Source: Pseudorasbora parva (Eukaryota > Chordata > Actinopteri > Cypriniformes > Gobionidae). Taken from it: a DNA stretch of 64,000 nt. The notes under the pieces are model-generated. The model was not told the DNA's origin and did no database searches. It saw only the letters and a program-made list of their open reading frames with translations. Position numbers and translations under genes: made by a program. The stretch covers positions 810,047 through 874,046 of the forward strand of contig NC_090184.1 of NCBI RefSeq assembly GCF_024679245.1, read 5' to 3'. Shown in pieces: positions 1 through 13,203 of this stretch. How positions within the stretch are numbered: position 1 is the stretch's first letter; every line of letters starts with the position of its first letter.

Positions 1-417
1 TTTTTCAAAAATATGAATTGCTCTGCTGCTGAAGGACTTCCTCTCACAAGGGACTCTTCTTTCTGGCATCCACAAATATTCTTTTACAAATGAGGAAAAT
101 TACTGCTCTCTCTTTCCGATAAATGATGAATGGATCATGCGTTCTGGACTAAATCTAGCTGCCTATCACAATACTATACACACAACTTACTGTATTTGGT
201 GTGTCCAAATGGAAATGCTCCCACACCACAGATGTACAGCATCATGGAGCCTCCATTTTTATTTATTCTATTAATATATCCCCTATGAATCTTTATAATT
301 CTATATCTGTAACTTATCTGTCACTATCTAAATTAGCCTAAGAATGTGTCACTATAGCTATCCTAACTATCTGTCACTTACATATCAGTCAATATACCTA
401 AATAACCAAAGGGCATT
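1..417. other. AT-rich non-coding stretch
   Basis: No credible coding frame, RNA gene or repeat boundary is visible. The second half has loosely repeated 'tatctgtcact'-like words, too degenerate to call an array. Confidence 0.4.
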
Positions 418-510
418 ATAATGCCCCCTTCACGTGCTATCGGAATTATCGTAAATACGAATTTCCGAGGTAAGAATGGCTCATGAACGCGCTCTGATGT
501 CGTGTTTACC
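418..510 (+). repeat. Dispersed 'cttcacgtgctatcgga' repeat module
   Basis: The word 'cttcacgtgctatcgga' and its surroundings recur near 2310-2330 (reverse complement), 2415-2450 (diverged), 2535-2555 (reverse, diverged) and 12249-12270. This indicates copies of one short dispersed element, probably a transposon terminus. The superfamily is not determined. Confidence 0.5.
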
Positions 511-565
511 ACTGGGAAGTTCAGATATCATTTTGATACCCAATTTCCCAAGATGGGCGGGGCTT

Positions 566-1780
566 AAAGGACAACTCCGGCGAATTTTTAAGTTTATCTT
601 GATCGTTATATCTTTGTGAGTAGTCTATAGAAAAAAACCGAACCGGATTAGTGCTTTAAAAAATGCGATTAAAATGTCTGTCCAACATGAACAGGGCCTT
701 TACACTTAGCCATTGTTTAAATTCACCTGTGTTAGCCGGCTAGCTGTGTCTCGCACTGAAGTCCCGTGGGAACGCAGCGGTAGCCGGAAAAACAGTCCAG
801 TGGGGAAGAGCGTCATGTCTGTAAAGCACGATTATTTTATTACTGCACATCTTTCCTCAAGCCGTGTGTGGAAGGATACATAAAGTTTACATTCCCTCCA
901 CTCCTCTTTACCCACGGAATGGCCTTATTCTTCCACCGGCCCGCTGTGTTGTGTGTGTGTAAGTTAGTCAAGTGTTCGCCGCACATTTTCACAATTCGGA
1001 AAGGCACAAACGCGAACCGTTTCTACTTCACTCGTGAGCCCGATCGGTCTGGTCACGAACGAATCGTTCTTTTGAACCGGTTCTTTTTAGTGAACCGGGT
1101 GAACCAGTTCACCGAATCGTACTGAATCGTTCTAAACGGGTCGCGTCTCAAATCAGCGCTGACGTTACTTTAGTTACTCACTTTCTGACATGAGAGAGTC
1201 CCTCCGAATATTAATAAACTAATGTCTTGAATTATATGTTGTAACTCCAGCCGTTCACAGAACTGAGTAATGTTTTGCTGAGAGAGCTGATGAACTCACA
1301 AGCCGCTGATACTGAGCATGAGCGAGTGAACGAGCAGCGGCCCTCGGATCAGCAGGACAGAATCGAAAACCGTTTCTCTCAGACACGTTCGAGCCGATGA
1401 GTAGAGCCTCTTCACACACACGATGCTCTTCCCCACTGGACTATTTTTCCGGCTACCGCTGCGTTCCCACGGGACTCCAGCGCGAGACACAGCTAGCCGG
1501 CTAACACAGGTGAATTTAAACAATGGCTAAGTGGCTAAACGCATCTCGTTGTCTTATGAGGGACCTGTTCATGTTGGACAGACATTTTAATTGCATGTTG
1601 TGTCTGTTAAGCGGCTCTAGACACCCGTTACGTCTATGTCCCCAGAGCTGCCGTTTAGCTGAGGGGCGGCTCTGGGCATTAACTGGAATAACGCCGCGTT
1701 TTTTTTTCTATAGACTGAACTCACAAAGATATAACGATCAAGATAAACTTAAACATTTGCCGGAGTTGTCCTTTAACCGT
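566..1780. mobile_element. Foldback-type element with long inverted arms
   Basis: The left arm, about 566-830, reappears as the reverse complement at about 1415-1780. Matching blocks include 'aaaggacaactccggc' against its complement near 1765, the 'ttatctt gatcgttatatc' block, and the 'gttagccggctagctgtg' block at 732 and 1485. Insertions and deletions separate the blocks. The roughly 580-bp centre is unique within the window and contains GAACCGGTTC-like words around 1070-1110. No transposase frame is seen, so this is a non-autonomous inverted-repeat element of unknown superfamily. Confidence 0.65.
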
Positions 1781-1789
1781 TCAAAATGG

Positions 1790-2781
1790 CGGATGGGAGA
1801 CGAATTCCTGCTGTGCCAGGTGTTTTACTAGTTTTTATTCCACAACAATTTCATTGTCTTGTCGTTAAAGTAGTACATATTTACATAAATTCATAATCAT
1901 TTGAAGCATATTTGTGTATTTTAAACACATCGAAAATCGCATCTAGTTGACCATCATTCCAGAATAGTGAGCAAGCGGACTATCTATCTAGTGTGGTAAA
2001 GTAGCTCTACAATAGGATCATTTACAGCTGAAAACTACTGCCATTTTAGTCTTTAGCAGCCTTATCTTGTCTACATTATGCCTTTATTGTGAATATGATT
2101 AGCCTATAAACGATATGCTTTTGTGTTGTGCTGCTGTGTTTGCCAGTGATTATGATTTTCTGTAATGACTGAAATGGTTATAGTGTTAAAATAACATTTT
2201 CCAAAGATGCACAAAAGTATGAACCTGGCATCCTCCATTCTTTCCAACAACAAAGCGCCTGAACTCAACAAGCTCGTGATCACGACTTCTGAAGTGGGAA
2301 GCAGGAAACTTCCGATAGCACGTGAAGGCGGCATTACTCTCACATTACTCTCACTTATATCACCATCTCTGCTCTCACTCAAACCCACGATGTGGAGATG
2401 TTATTAGTGCTGCCTTCACGGGCTCTCGGATTTATCGGAAGTATGAGTTTCCCAGGTGAAAAATACACACGAACGGCCTCACATTTTGAAACTTGAATGC
2501 AATTATCTCGGAATCATGTGGAATCATTAAACTTCCGGTAGCACGTGACGGCAGCATAACTTCACTTTTAAACTGGGCTGTGAAAAAAACCCTGGCGGAA
2601 TTAAGCCAGAAGTGCCTAATGTCAGCCAGACTCGGCCCAGGCTTGGTTTCTATCTGGGCCTCAGGGAATTATGTTCAGTCAAACCCAGCTCCACCACCGT
2701 ATGAAACACATGAAGCTTCGTTTATTCATGTGACATGAGTGTTTAAATCACAGTCTGGAGCAGTGTTTCAAAACCGCTGCG
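1790..2781. other. Non-coding spacer with repeat fragments
   Basis: Apart from copies of the 'cacgtg' dispersed module near 2300, 2420 and 2540, nothing genic is visible. Short open frames here lack coding character and overlap the repeat copies. Confidence 0.4.
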
Positions 2782-5700
2782 CTTCAGGATCGCGGCACAG
2801 CGTCGAAGCGTCACTTCAGGATCTCGGCACAGCGTCGAAGCGTCACTTCAGGATCTCGACACAGCGTCGAAGCGTCACTTCAGGATCTCGACACAGCGTC
2901 GAAGCGTCACTTCAGGATCTCGACACAGCGTCGAAGCGTCACTTCAGGATCTCGACACAGCGTCGAAGCGTCACTTCAGGATCTCGGCACAGCGTCGAAG
3001 CGTCACTTCAGGATCTCGACACAGCGTCGAAGCGTCACTTCAGGATCTCGACACAGCGTCGAAGCGTCACTTCAGGATCTCGACACAGCGTCGAAGCGTC
3101 ACTTCAGGATCTCGACACAGCGTCGAAGCGTCACTTCAGGATCTCGACACAGCGTCGAAGCGTCACTTCAGGATCTCGACACAGCGTCGAAGCGTCACTT
3201 CAGGATCTCGACACAGCGTCGAAGCGTCACTTCAGGATCTCGACACAGCGTCGAAGCGTCACTTCAGGATCTCGACACAGCGTCGAAGCGTCACTTCAGG
3301 ATCTCGACACAGCGTCGAAGCGTCACTTCAGGATCTCGGCACAGCGTCGAAGCGTCACTTCAGGATCTCGGCACAGCGTCGAAGCGTCACTTCAGGATCT
3401 CGGCACAGCGTCGAAGCGTCACTTCAGGATCTCGGCACAGCGTCGAAGCGTCACTTCAGGATCTCGACACAGCGTCGAAGCGTCACTTCAGGATCTCGAC
3501 ACAGCGTCGAAGCGTCACTTCAGGATCTCGACACAGCGTCGAAGCGTCACTTCAGGATCTCGACACAGCGTCGAAGCGTCACTTCAGGATCTCGACACAG
3601 CGTCGAAGCGTCACTTCAGGATCTCGACACAGCGTCGAAGCGTCACTTCAGGATCTCGACACAGCGTCGAAGCGTCACTTCAGGATCTCGACACAGCGTC
3701 GAAGCGTCACTTCAGGATCTCGACACAGCGTCGAAGCGTCACTTCAGGATCTCGACACAGCGTCGAAGCGTCACTTCAGGATCTCGACACAGCGTCGAAG
3801 CGTCACTTCAGGATCTCGACACAGCGTCGAAGCGTCACTTCAGGATCTCGACACAGCGTCGAAGCGTCACTTCAGGATCTCGGCACAGCGTCGAAGCGTC
3901 ACTTCAGGATCTCGACACAGCGTCGAAGCGTCACTTCAGGATCTCGACACAGCGTCGAAGCGTCACTTCAGGATCTCGACACAGCGTCGAAGCGTCACTT
4001 CAGGATCTCGACACAGCGTCGAAGCGTCACTTCAGGATCTCGACACAGCGTCGAAGCGTCACTTCAGGATCGCGACACAGCGTCGAAGCGTCACTTCAGG
4101 ATCTCGACACAGCGTCGAAGCGTCACTTCAGGATCTCGACACAGCGTCGAAGCGTCACTTCAGGATCTCGACACAGCGTCGAAGCGTCACTTCAGGATCT
4201 CGACACAGCGTCGAAGCGTCACTTCAGGATCTCGGCACAGCGTCGAAGCGTCACTTCAGGATCTCGGCACAGCGTCGAAGCGTCACTTCAGGATCTCGGC
4301 ACAGCGTCGAAGCGTCACTTCAGGATCTCGACACAGCGTCGAAGCGTCACTTCAGGATCTCGACACAGCGTCGAAGCGTCACTTCAGGATCTCGACACAG
4401 CGTCGAAGCGTCACTTCAGGATCTCGACACAGCGTCGAAGCGTCACTTCAGGATCTCGACACAGCGTCGAAGCGTCACTTCAGGATCTCGACACAGCGTC
4501 GAAGCGTCACTTCAGGATCTCGACACAGCGTCGAAGCGTCACTTCAGGATCTCGACACAGCGTCGAAGCGTCACTTCAGGATCTCGACACAGCGTCGAAG
4601 CGTCACTTCAGGATCTCGACACAGCGTCGAAGCGTCACTTCAGGATCTCGACACAGCGTCGAAGCGTCACTTCAGGATCTCGACACAGCGTCGAAGCGTC
4701 ACTTCAGGATCTCGACACAGCGTCGAAGCGTCACTTCAGGATCTCGACACAGCGTCGAAGCGTCACTTCAGGATCTCGACACAGCGTCGAAGCGTCACTT
4801 CAGGATCTCGGCACAGCGTCGAAGCGTCACTTCAGGATCGCGACACAGCGTCGAAGCGTCACTTCAGGATCTCGACACAGCGTCGAAGCGTCACTTCAGG
4901 ATCGCGACACAGCGTCGAAGCGTCACTTCAGGATCGCGACACAGCGTCGAAGCGTCACTTCAGGATCTCGACACAGCGTCGAAGCGTCACTTCAGGATCT
5001 CGACACAGCGTCGAAGCGTCACTTCAGGATCTCGACACAGCGTCGAAGCGTCACTTCAGGATCTCGACACAGCGTCGAAGCGTCACTTCAGGATCTCGAC
5101 ACAGCGTCGAAGCGTCACTTCAGGATCTCGACACAGCGTCGAAGCGTCACTTCAGGATCTCGACACAGCGTCGAAGCGTCACTTCAGGATCTCGACACAG
5201 CGTCGAAGCGTCACTTCAGGATCTCGACACAGCGTCGAAGCGTCACTTCAGGATCTCGACACAGCGTCGAAGCGTCACTTCAGGATCGCGGCACAGCGTC
5301 GAAGCGTCACTTCAGGATCTCGACACAGCGTCGAAGCGTCACTTCAGGATCTCGACACAGCGTCGAAGCGTCACTTCAGGATCGCGGCACAGCGTCGAAG
5401 CGTCACTTCAGGATCTCGACACAGCGTCGAAGCGTCACTTCAGGATCTCGGCACAGCGTCGAAGCGTCACTTCAGGATCTCGACACAGCGTCGAAGCGTC
5501 ACTTCAGGATCTCGACACAGCGTCGAAGCGTCACTTCAGGATCTCGACACAGCGTCGAAGCGTCACTTCAGGATCTCGACACAGCGTCGAAGCGTCACTT
5601 CAGGATCTCGACACAGCGTCGAAGCGTCACTTCAGGATCTCGGCACAGCGTCGAAGCGTCACTTCAGGATCTCGGCACAGCGTCGAAGCGTCACTTCAGG

Positions 5701-6113
5701 ATCTCGGCACAGCGTCGAAGCGTCACTTCAGGATCTCGACACAGCGTCGAAGCGTCACTTCAGGATCTCGACACAGCGTCGAAGCGTCACTTCAGGATCT
5801 CGGCACAGCGTCGAAGCGTCACTTCAGGATCGCGACACAGCGTCGAAGCGTCACTTCAGGATCGCGACACAGCGTCAAAGCGTCACTTCAGGATCGCGAC
5901 ACAGCGTCGAAGCGTCACTTCAGGATCTCGGCACAGCGTCGAAGCGTCACTTCAGGATCTCGGCACAGCGTCGAAGCGTCACTTCAGGATCTCGACACAG
6001 CGTCGAAGCGTCACTTCAGGATCTCGACACAGCGTCGAAGCGTCACTTCAGGATCTCGACACAGCGTCGAAGCGTCACTTCAGGATCTCGACACAGCGTC
6101 GAAGCGTCACTTC
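2782..6113. repeat. 32-bp CpG-dense satellite, about 104 copies
   Basis: An uninterrupted head-to-tail array of 32-bp units. Each unit contains 'tcgacacagcgtcga', which is TCGAC and GTCGA in inverted orientation around a 5-bp loop, and 'agcgtcacttcaggat'. Each unit has about four CpGs. Variation is almost confined to two positions, t/g in 'atc(t/g)cg' and a/g in 'cg(a/g)cac', plus a single 'gtcaaag' variant at 5876. Because 32 is not a multiple of 3, the frame cycles every 96 bp and stays open for over 1,100 codons, so the long frame is a by-product of the repeat and not a protein. Confidence 0.97.
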
Positions 6114-6359
6114 GTCAGTTTCACATCAGCCATCCCTAAGACTGTCATTTATATATTCCTCACCCTTACACATCCATAGACGTGGAGGTTAAAGAGACTA
6201 TTACCCTAAACATGAAAATTCGGTCACTGCTCACCCTCATGTCGCTCCAAACCGCTAGACTTTCGCTCATCTTCAGAACGCAAATGAAGATCTTGTTGTT
6301 TTTGGTCACGGGAGCCGTCGGTGGCGCTGGCGTTCAGACATGAGATCAACAATGAGTGC
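6114..6359. repeat. Repeat-derived spacer
   Basis: The stretch with 'caccctcatgtcgctccaaac' around 6230 resembles a sequence common inside fish DNA transposons; a related 'ccctcatgtcgttc' occurs at 27358. No gene is seen. Confidence 0.4.
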
Positions 6360-8090
6360 GTTTACAAGCACACCAGTGAACGGACAACGCAGTAAACCGC
6401 CTTCACATGACTTCAGTAATAAACCGGGTTATTTCCTTTAGTGACGTCTATAATAATAATGTCCGTATCTGACTCTGAGTATCCCTCATGTTCCGTCAGT
6501 TGTGATGTTAATAAAGCGAGAGCTGGAGATTTACGGCTCATATTATCCCTCATGATGCAGCGTTCTGACTGAACCTCTACTGCTTCTGCTGACTGAGATG
6601 AGAACACATCTTTATAATGCTCTGGGTCTTAAAGGAGTCTGTGTTTGTGATATATGGCCTTATTTCATGATAAACGCTAGCTCGCTCTCAGAGGTGGAAA
6701 GAGTAACAAAATATTCTACTCAAGTAAAAGTACTGTTACTTCAATGAAATTTTACTTAAGTACAAGTAAAATTACTGGTCTAAAAATTTACTCAAGTAAA
6801 AGTAAAAAGTAGCTCATTTAAAATGTACTCAGAGTAAAAGTTACTTAGTTACTTTTTTAACAGTGGGGGTGGGACTCTCCCCTGTAGGGTTGTGATAGAA
6901 TGAGATTTTCACGATATGACAACTATCTCAGAAAACATCAATTAAACATTTACTGTACCTATTATTAAATGATGGTTATTATCACTTGTTAAAATGATGT
7001 TAAATGAATGAAGAAGATTGGTCTTTTTTTATTTGGTTGAACAAATGCTTTATTATAACAAACTTAAAACCATTTGTTTATTCTGTTTATCAAAATTTCA
7101 ATAAAACATGTCTAATAAACTAAATTCAATAAATTATTATGAATTAGATTAACAACTTATTTTTATCATTAATTCGTAAAAATGTTTAAGAATAATAGAG
7201 TCCATATGTAGTAGACGGAGCAGCTCATTCACAGAGAGAGAACAGCAGATCATATAGTCATATAGCAGTGTTTTGTGCTTTAATGTTCACAGACCATGTC
7301 GCGATTTGATTTATTTCTAAGGCCTACAGCTCTACATTCGAGTTTTTCGTTCATCCACCAGTTTGCGTGTATTACACCAAATCTACGTTATAATGTAAAG
7401 TTAATGTTCATGACTGGATTCCGGGATTCCCTCTGCGTCACAGAAATCAATCGGCCCAAGTTATAAACATACCTTTATTTGCACAGAGGGATGTGTGCCC
7501 GAACATGTTCTATGTGTTTCTTCATTTGCATCCACATTTTGTGCAAATTTGATATCCTCCAGGACAACACCACATTATTTTTTTCTATATCCAAAGTTTT
7601 TCCATACTAGCCAGGAGTTCACGACGGCGTTTTGCTTTCACCTGGGTCTGCGTCACTGACGTCTGTCTTGTTCGTCTCCATCTGATATTTGCGCGCATGT
7701 TCTCTCCCGCGCCCCGCGCCCTCTATTCAATATTAGTCATTTCCGGATTGCGGTCTTTTTCCTCCTCTCTTTGCATTAATTATTTATTTTTACTCAGTAA
7801 CGGATGTGGTTTAAAATGTAGCGAAGTACAATACTTTAATCAAAATGTACTTAAGTAAAAGTAAAATTACAGATTTTTAAAACTACTTAAAAAAGTAGAA
7901 GTACACAGAAAAACTACTCAATTACAGTAACGCGAGTAAATGTAATTCGTTACTTTCCACCTCTGCTAGCTCTGTTTAAATCTGCTGTAAGTTTGGGTTT
8001 TCCTCACCTATCACACATGCGCTCTTCAGTAAGCCGACAGCAGGTTAATGCATTTACATGCAGCGCGGAATCAGGGTAAGAGGCTAAAAA
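6360..8090 (+). repeat. Dispersed repeat copy 1 (paralogue of 51225-51680)
   Basis: Sequence from about 6360 to 6680 and from 7974 to 8090 matches the reverse complement of 51225-51680. Shared blocks include those around 'aaaccgccttcacatgac', 'gacgtctataataataatg' and 'tcacacatgcgctcttca'. The two parts are separated only by the hAT insertion at 6689-7965. The ends of the family cannot be fixed from two copies. Confidence 0.8.
6689..7965. mobile_element. Non-autonomous hAT-type transposon
   Basis: The termini are inverted: CAGAGGTGGAAAGAGTAAC at the left and GTTACTTTCCACCTCTG at the right. CAGAGGTGG-type ends are known from Tol2-like hAT elements. Flanking 8-bp sequences CTCGCTCT (6681-6688) and CTAGCTCT (7966-7973) form a target-site duplication with one mismatch, the length expected for hAT. 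Subterminal regions are full of 'aagtaaaagtac' words in both orientations. No transposase frame is present, so mobilisation would need a transposase in trans. Confidence 0.88.
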
Positions 8091-8097
8091 CTTTAAA

Positions 8098-8904
8098 CAG
8101 TTATTACACTATGAGCTATGAGCAGTTATTACACTATGAGCTATGAGCAGTTATTACACTGAGCTATGAGCAGTTATTACACTATGAGCTATGAGCAGTT
8201 ATTACACTATGAGCTATGAGCAGTTATCACACTATGAGCTATGAGCAGTTATTACACTATGAGCTATGAGTAGTTATTAAACTATGAGCTATGAGCAGTT
8301 ATCACACTATGAGCTATGAGCAGTTATTACACTGAGCTATGAGCAGTTATTACACTATGAGCTATGAGTAGTTATTAAACTATGAGCTATGAGCAGTTAT
8401 CACACTATGAGCTATGAGCAGTTATTACACTGAGCTATGAGCAGTTATCACACTATGAGCTATGAGCAGTTATTACACTGAGCTATGAGCAGTTATCACA
8501 CTATGAGCTATGAGCAGTTATTACACTATGAGCTATGAGCAGTTATTACACTATGAGCTATGAGCAGTTATCACACTATGAGCTACTAGCAGTTATCACG
8601 CTATGAGCTATGAGCAGTTATCACACTATGAGCTATGAGCAGTTATCACACTATGAGCTATGAGCAGTTATCACGCTATGAGCTATGAGCAGTTATCACG
8701 CTATGAGCTATGAGCAGTTATCACACTATGAGCTATGAGCAGTTATTACACTATGAGCTATGAGTAGTTATTAAACTATGAGCTATGAGCAGTTATCACA
8801 CTATGAGCTATGAGCAGTTATTACACTGAGCTATGAGCAGTTATCACACTATGAGCTATGAGCAGTTATTACACTGAGCTATGAGCAGTTATCACACTAT
8901 GAGC
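8098..8904. repeat. 23-25-bp 'gagctatgagcagttat' minisatellite, left part
   Basis: Head-to-tail units of the type 'gagctatgagcagttat(t/c)acactat' in 23-bp and 25-bp versions, about 33 copies. The same array resumes at 17694 after an 8.8-kb insertion. Confidence 0.95.
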
Positions 8905-9104
8905 TACCCAGCCAACATGCATATGTGGGCCCCACATGGGTTATGCTTGGGCTACATGGGAACCAAGTGGGCATGGTCCCAAAACGGGCATCCTTTCTGG
9001 GGCCAACCTGCGTCAGCTAAGTCGGTCCCATATGGGAGAAAACAGGTGGGCTACCTATATGGGTCCTAGCCGGGTCACTAATGGGAAATGAGCGCACAGG
9101 CTCA

Positions 9105-10785
9105 AAATGGGCAACACAAATGGGCCCCATATGGGTTTACCAAATAGGTCAGATATGGGCAAACACAATCAGTCCCATATAGGCTGCCTACATGGGCCCA
9201 ACGTAGCACCTGCATAGGTAACCTCTATATGGGTTCTAATTGGGGAAATACAAATGGGCCCCATATGGGTTTACCAAATAGGTCAGATATGGGCAAACAC
9301 AATCAGTCCCATATAGGCTGCCTACATGGGCCCAACGTAGCACCTGCATAGGTAACCTCTATATGGGTTCTAATTGGGGAAATACAAATGGGGCCAGTTT
9401 GGGCAAACCATATGGGTCAGACATGGGCAAACACAATCAGTCCCATATAGGCTGCCTACATAGACCCAAGGTAGTACCCACATAGGTAACCTCTATATGG
9501 GTTCTAGTTGGGGTAATACAAATGGGGCCAGTTTGAGCAAACCATATGGGTCAGACATGGGCAAACACAATCAGTCCCATATAGGCTGCCTACATAGACC
9601 CAACGTAGAACCCACATAGGTAACCTCTATATGGGTTCTAATTAAGGAAATACAAATGGGGCCAGTTTGAGCAAACCCTATGGGTCAGATATGGGCAAAC
9701 ACAATCAGTCCCATATAGGCTGCCTACATAGACCCAAGGTAGTACCCACATAGGTAACCTCTATATGGGTTATAGTTGGGGTAATACAAATGGGGCCAGT
9801 TTGAGCAAACCATATGGGTCAGATATGGGCAAACACAATCAGTCCCATATAGGCTGCCTACATAGACCCAATGTAGTACCTGCATAGGTAACCTCTATAT
9901 GGGTTCTAATTGGGGAAATACAAATGGGGCCAGTTTGAGCAAACCATATGGGTCAGATATGGGCAAACACAATCAGTCCCATATAGGCTGCCTACATAGA
10001 CCCAATGTAGTACCTGCATAGGTAACCTCTATATGGGTTCTAATTGGGGAAATACAAATGGGGCCGGTTTGAGCAAACCATATGGGTCAGACATGGCCAA
10101 ACACAATCAGTCCCATATAGGCTGCCTACATAGACCCAAGGTAGTACCCACATAGGTAACCTCTATATGGGTTATAGTTGGGGTAATGCAAATGGGGCCA
10201 GTTTGAGCAAACCATATGGGTCAGACATGGGCAAACACAATCAGTCCCATATAGGCTGCCTACATAGACCCAATGTAGTACCTGCATAGGTAACCTCTAT
10301 ATGGGTTCTAATTGGGGAAATACAAATGGGGCCAGTTTGAGCAAACCATATGGGTCAGATATGGGCAAACACAATCAGTCCCATATAGGCTGCCTACATA
10401 GACCCAAGGTAGTACCCACATAGGTAACCTCTATATGGGTTATAGTTGGGGTAATGCAAATGGGGCCAGTTTGAGCAAACCATATGGGTCAGACATGGGC
10501 AAACACAATCAGTCCCATATAGGCTGCCTACATAGACCCAACATAGTACCTGCATAGGTAACCTCTATATGGGTTATAATTGGGGAAATATAAATGGGGC
10601 CAGTTTGGGCAAACCATATGGGTCAGATATGGGCAAACACAATCAGTCCCATATAGGCTGCCTACATAGACCCAACGTAGTACCCACATAGGTAACCTCT
10701 ATATGGGTTCTAGTTGGGGTAATACAAATGGGGCCAGTTTGAGCAAACCATAAGGGTCAGACATGGGCAAACACAATCAGTCCCA
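9105..10785. repeat. 134-bp tandem repeat, about 12.5 copies (left subterminal array)
   Basis: The word 'aatcagtcccatataggctg' recurs at an exact 134-bp step (for example at 9168, 9302, 9436, 9570 and 9704). Units contain several ATGGG/CCCAT words, as does the opposite end of the element, which would suit repeated binding sites for a transposition protein. That function is inference. Confidence 0.93.
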
Positions 10786-10918
10786 ATGTCTTAGAAGAAA
10801 AGGTTCTATCAGCACTACGTATTTGGAACCCTTAAGGTTATAGTAGTTGAGTATACTCCAAAGACCCTTTTATGCTAAAAGGGTTCTATAATGACCAGAA
10901 AGAACCCTTTTGGAACTT

Positions 10919-11125
10919 ATATAAAACACTGCAAAAAAATGCATTTCTTATCAAAGAAAAAAAAGCATTTTCTTTTATCTTAGCAAAAACTCTCTTAATT
11001 TTGAGTTATTTTCCCCCAAAATAAGACAATTACTTTTGCTTGTAGTAAATACTTCTTGTTTTAAGAATTTTTAGATGTTTGGACTAGAAACAAGACAAAA
11101 ATACTAAGTAAGAAAAGCCTTTTTA
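10919..11125. mobile_element. Half-length copy of the hairpin MITE
   Basis: Contains 'aaaaactctctt', 'aaaataagacaatt' and 'gtttggactagaaacaagac', all diagnostic for the palindromic MITE seen complete at 48743-49155. Only one arm is present. Confidence 0.7.
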
Positions 11126-11171
11126 GCAGTGAACTTTTTATGGGTTCCAACTACATAGCGCAGATAGAACC

Positions 11172-11288
<117 letters not shown>

Positions 11289-11427
11289 GGCCTAATCAAA
11301 CTATTTCAAACTTTAAACCTATTTTAAACTTTAAACTTATTAAACTATTTCAAACCTTTTCAAACACTCCGATCAACTCTCTCCCAAGCCAACTTAAAGT
11401 TTGTCATCAAACTTTTGAATCTAGTTC

Positions 11428-11540
<113 letters not shown>

Positions 11541-12016
11541 CAGAAGCAGAAGAACAACTCCATAATAGTGTTTTCACAAAGGAGGAAAAAGAGCTTAAAA
11601 AAGAGGGGGACAATTTGAGAGAGACTGATAATGAGAATATACTTCCTTCCACAGTCGCTGTATTAGAAACACCCTCATAACAGCATTAAGGTTTTTGTTT
11701 TGTTTTGTTTTTATGATACAGAGGTAATAATATAAAGTATAATAATGTATTATTAATAATAATCTCCATTGTAAATGTAAGTTTTGTGTGTGTATATATA
11801 TATATATATATACACAAAACGTTAAAACCATAGATAGACTGTATAGAAAAGCGTCATCACGTCTGTGAAAAAGGTAAATTAATTTGTTCTGTAGCATTCA
11901 ATAAAAATGTATAATGTACAACCTTCTAAAATACTATAAATATGATGTTTGATAAAAGCATTATTTTAAAAAAAAATTAATAAAAAAAAAAATCAAATGG
12001 TCATACGTAAGCTATT

Positions 12017-12097
12017 GCGCCATTTTGCAACCACTTGGCGGTCTTTTTCTAGAGAAGAGTGCGCCGCAGCGAGCTGCCTGATCTGTGGACGGTGAGT
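12017..12097 (+). promoter_or_regulatory. Candidate promoter and untranslated first exon (YY1-like, TOP-like, splice donor)
   Basis: GCGCCATTTTG at 12017-12027 resembles a YY1 site (reverse of CAAAATGGCGC). It is followed by a pyrimidine run CTTTTTCT at 12043-12050, resembling a terminal-oligopyrimidine start, then a GC-rich stretch that ends in a consensus donor, ACG|GTGAGT, at 12091/12092. This layout is typical of ribosomal-protein and snoRNA-host genes. There is no ATG in the proposed exon 12043-12091. It could be a real first exon inside the 8.8-kb element or a chance assembly. Confidence 0.35.
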
Positions 12098-13190
12098 AAC
12101 TTATATTTTGATTATATGCTTCGATGATGTAAAAGTTTTTTTAATGGACTGTATAACATTCCATAACGGATAAAATACGGGATCATAGCCATGTCAAATG
12201 AGTCCCGCATCAATCCCCTTTTTTACACACCAATGCCTAACGTCCACTGCCTTCACGTGCTATCGGAAATTTGATTTAAAAAAAAAAAACACTAACGTTA
12301 AATTCGTGATTACGAGCTCATGCATTTTAATGTCTTTGTTTCCAAAGCTATCTGTCAATAACGCCTCGTAAACCCACGCTTCTTCTTTTGTTTTTAACGT
12401 TAACGTTACCCTTTTTGCTCATGTTTAAGTAATGCTATACATGAAGGCAAACTGCAGTTCAAAAAAAAGTCGCGGTGGACAAATATTAGTATTATATATT
12501 ATTCTTTACATTATCAGAGCCTCAAACCTATTATATTTTTAGACACAAAATGCAACGTGTCCAAGTTCTTATTATACAATCATTGATGAACATCTTTGAT
12601 GTAATCTTTCAAATTTTAAAGAAGAAGAACAAAAACTATATGAGAGTGGATTAAAAGATGGAACCTTTAAGATGGTTTACTAAAATTCTACCACCAGATA
12701 ATTCATATGTTTAAAGCCGATCTTCGTATTTAATCACTCATGCTAAGAATCTCGGGACTTATAAGTTAATATATTTGATGCAAATGGTCCAAATATTGTT
12801 TGCAAATATTCCCAAATAGATTATTTCCCAACAATAATTAGACCTAGAATTCTGTTCACTGTTCTGTTTGACCTGGTTACGGCTTTGAATAAGTCATGTG
12901 TAAAATTATAAATAATGTTTAATACTTTATGATCATAGGCTACATAATAATCTTGTCATATGAAATTAAAAAGAGTTAATTTACAGTTAAAAATGGGACA
13001 AATGCTTGTGTATAATCCTAATTTAAGTAAATTAATTAAAGATTAAAAATTCACCTCATGCAGAATTGTTTTGAGTTTTTTGAGGGGCATAAATGCGTAT
13101 TGCATATTTTACCACACTGAAGGTGGCAAGAGTTCTTTTCTACTATGAGCACTATTATATGCACATACTTATCTGGATTTTTTTTTTCAG

Positions 13191-13203
13191 ATCCTGAATA
13201 GTG
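13191..13203 (+). other. Candidate 13-nt micro-exon
   Basis: A strong acceptor (nine T then CAG, ending at 13190) and a consensus donor GTGAGT at 13204 enclose 13 nt. An alternative donor GTAAGC follows at 13226. It would be the second exon of the transcript proposed from 12043. Support is splice signals only. Confidence 0.22.

Noticed and set aside
2739..6179. 1146-codon open frame
   Set aside because: A pure translation of the 32-bp satellite cycling through three frames. No unique sequence apart from a few residues at each end.
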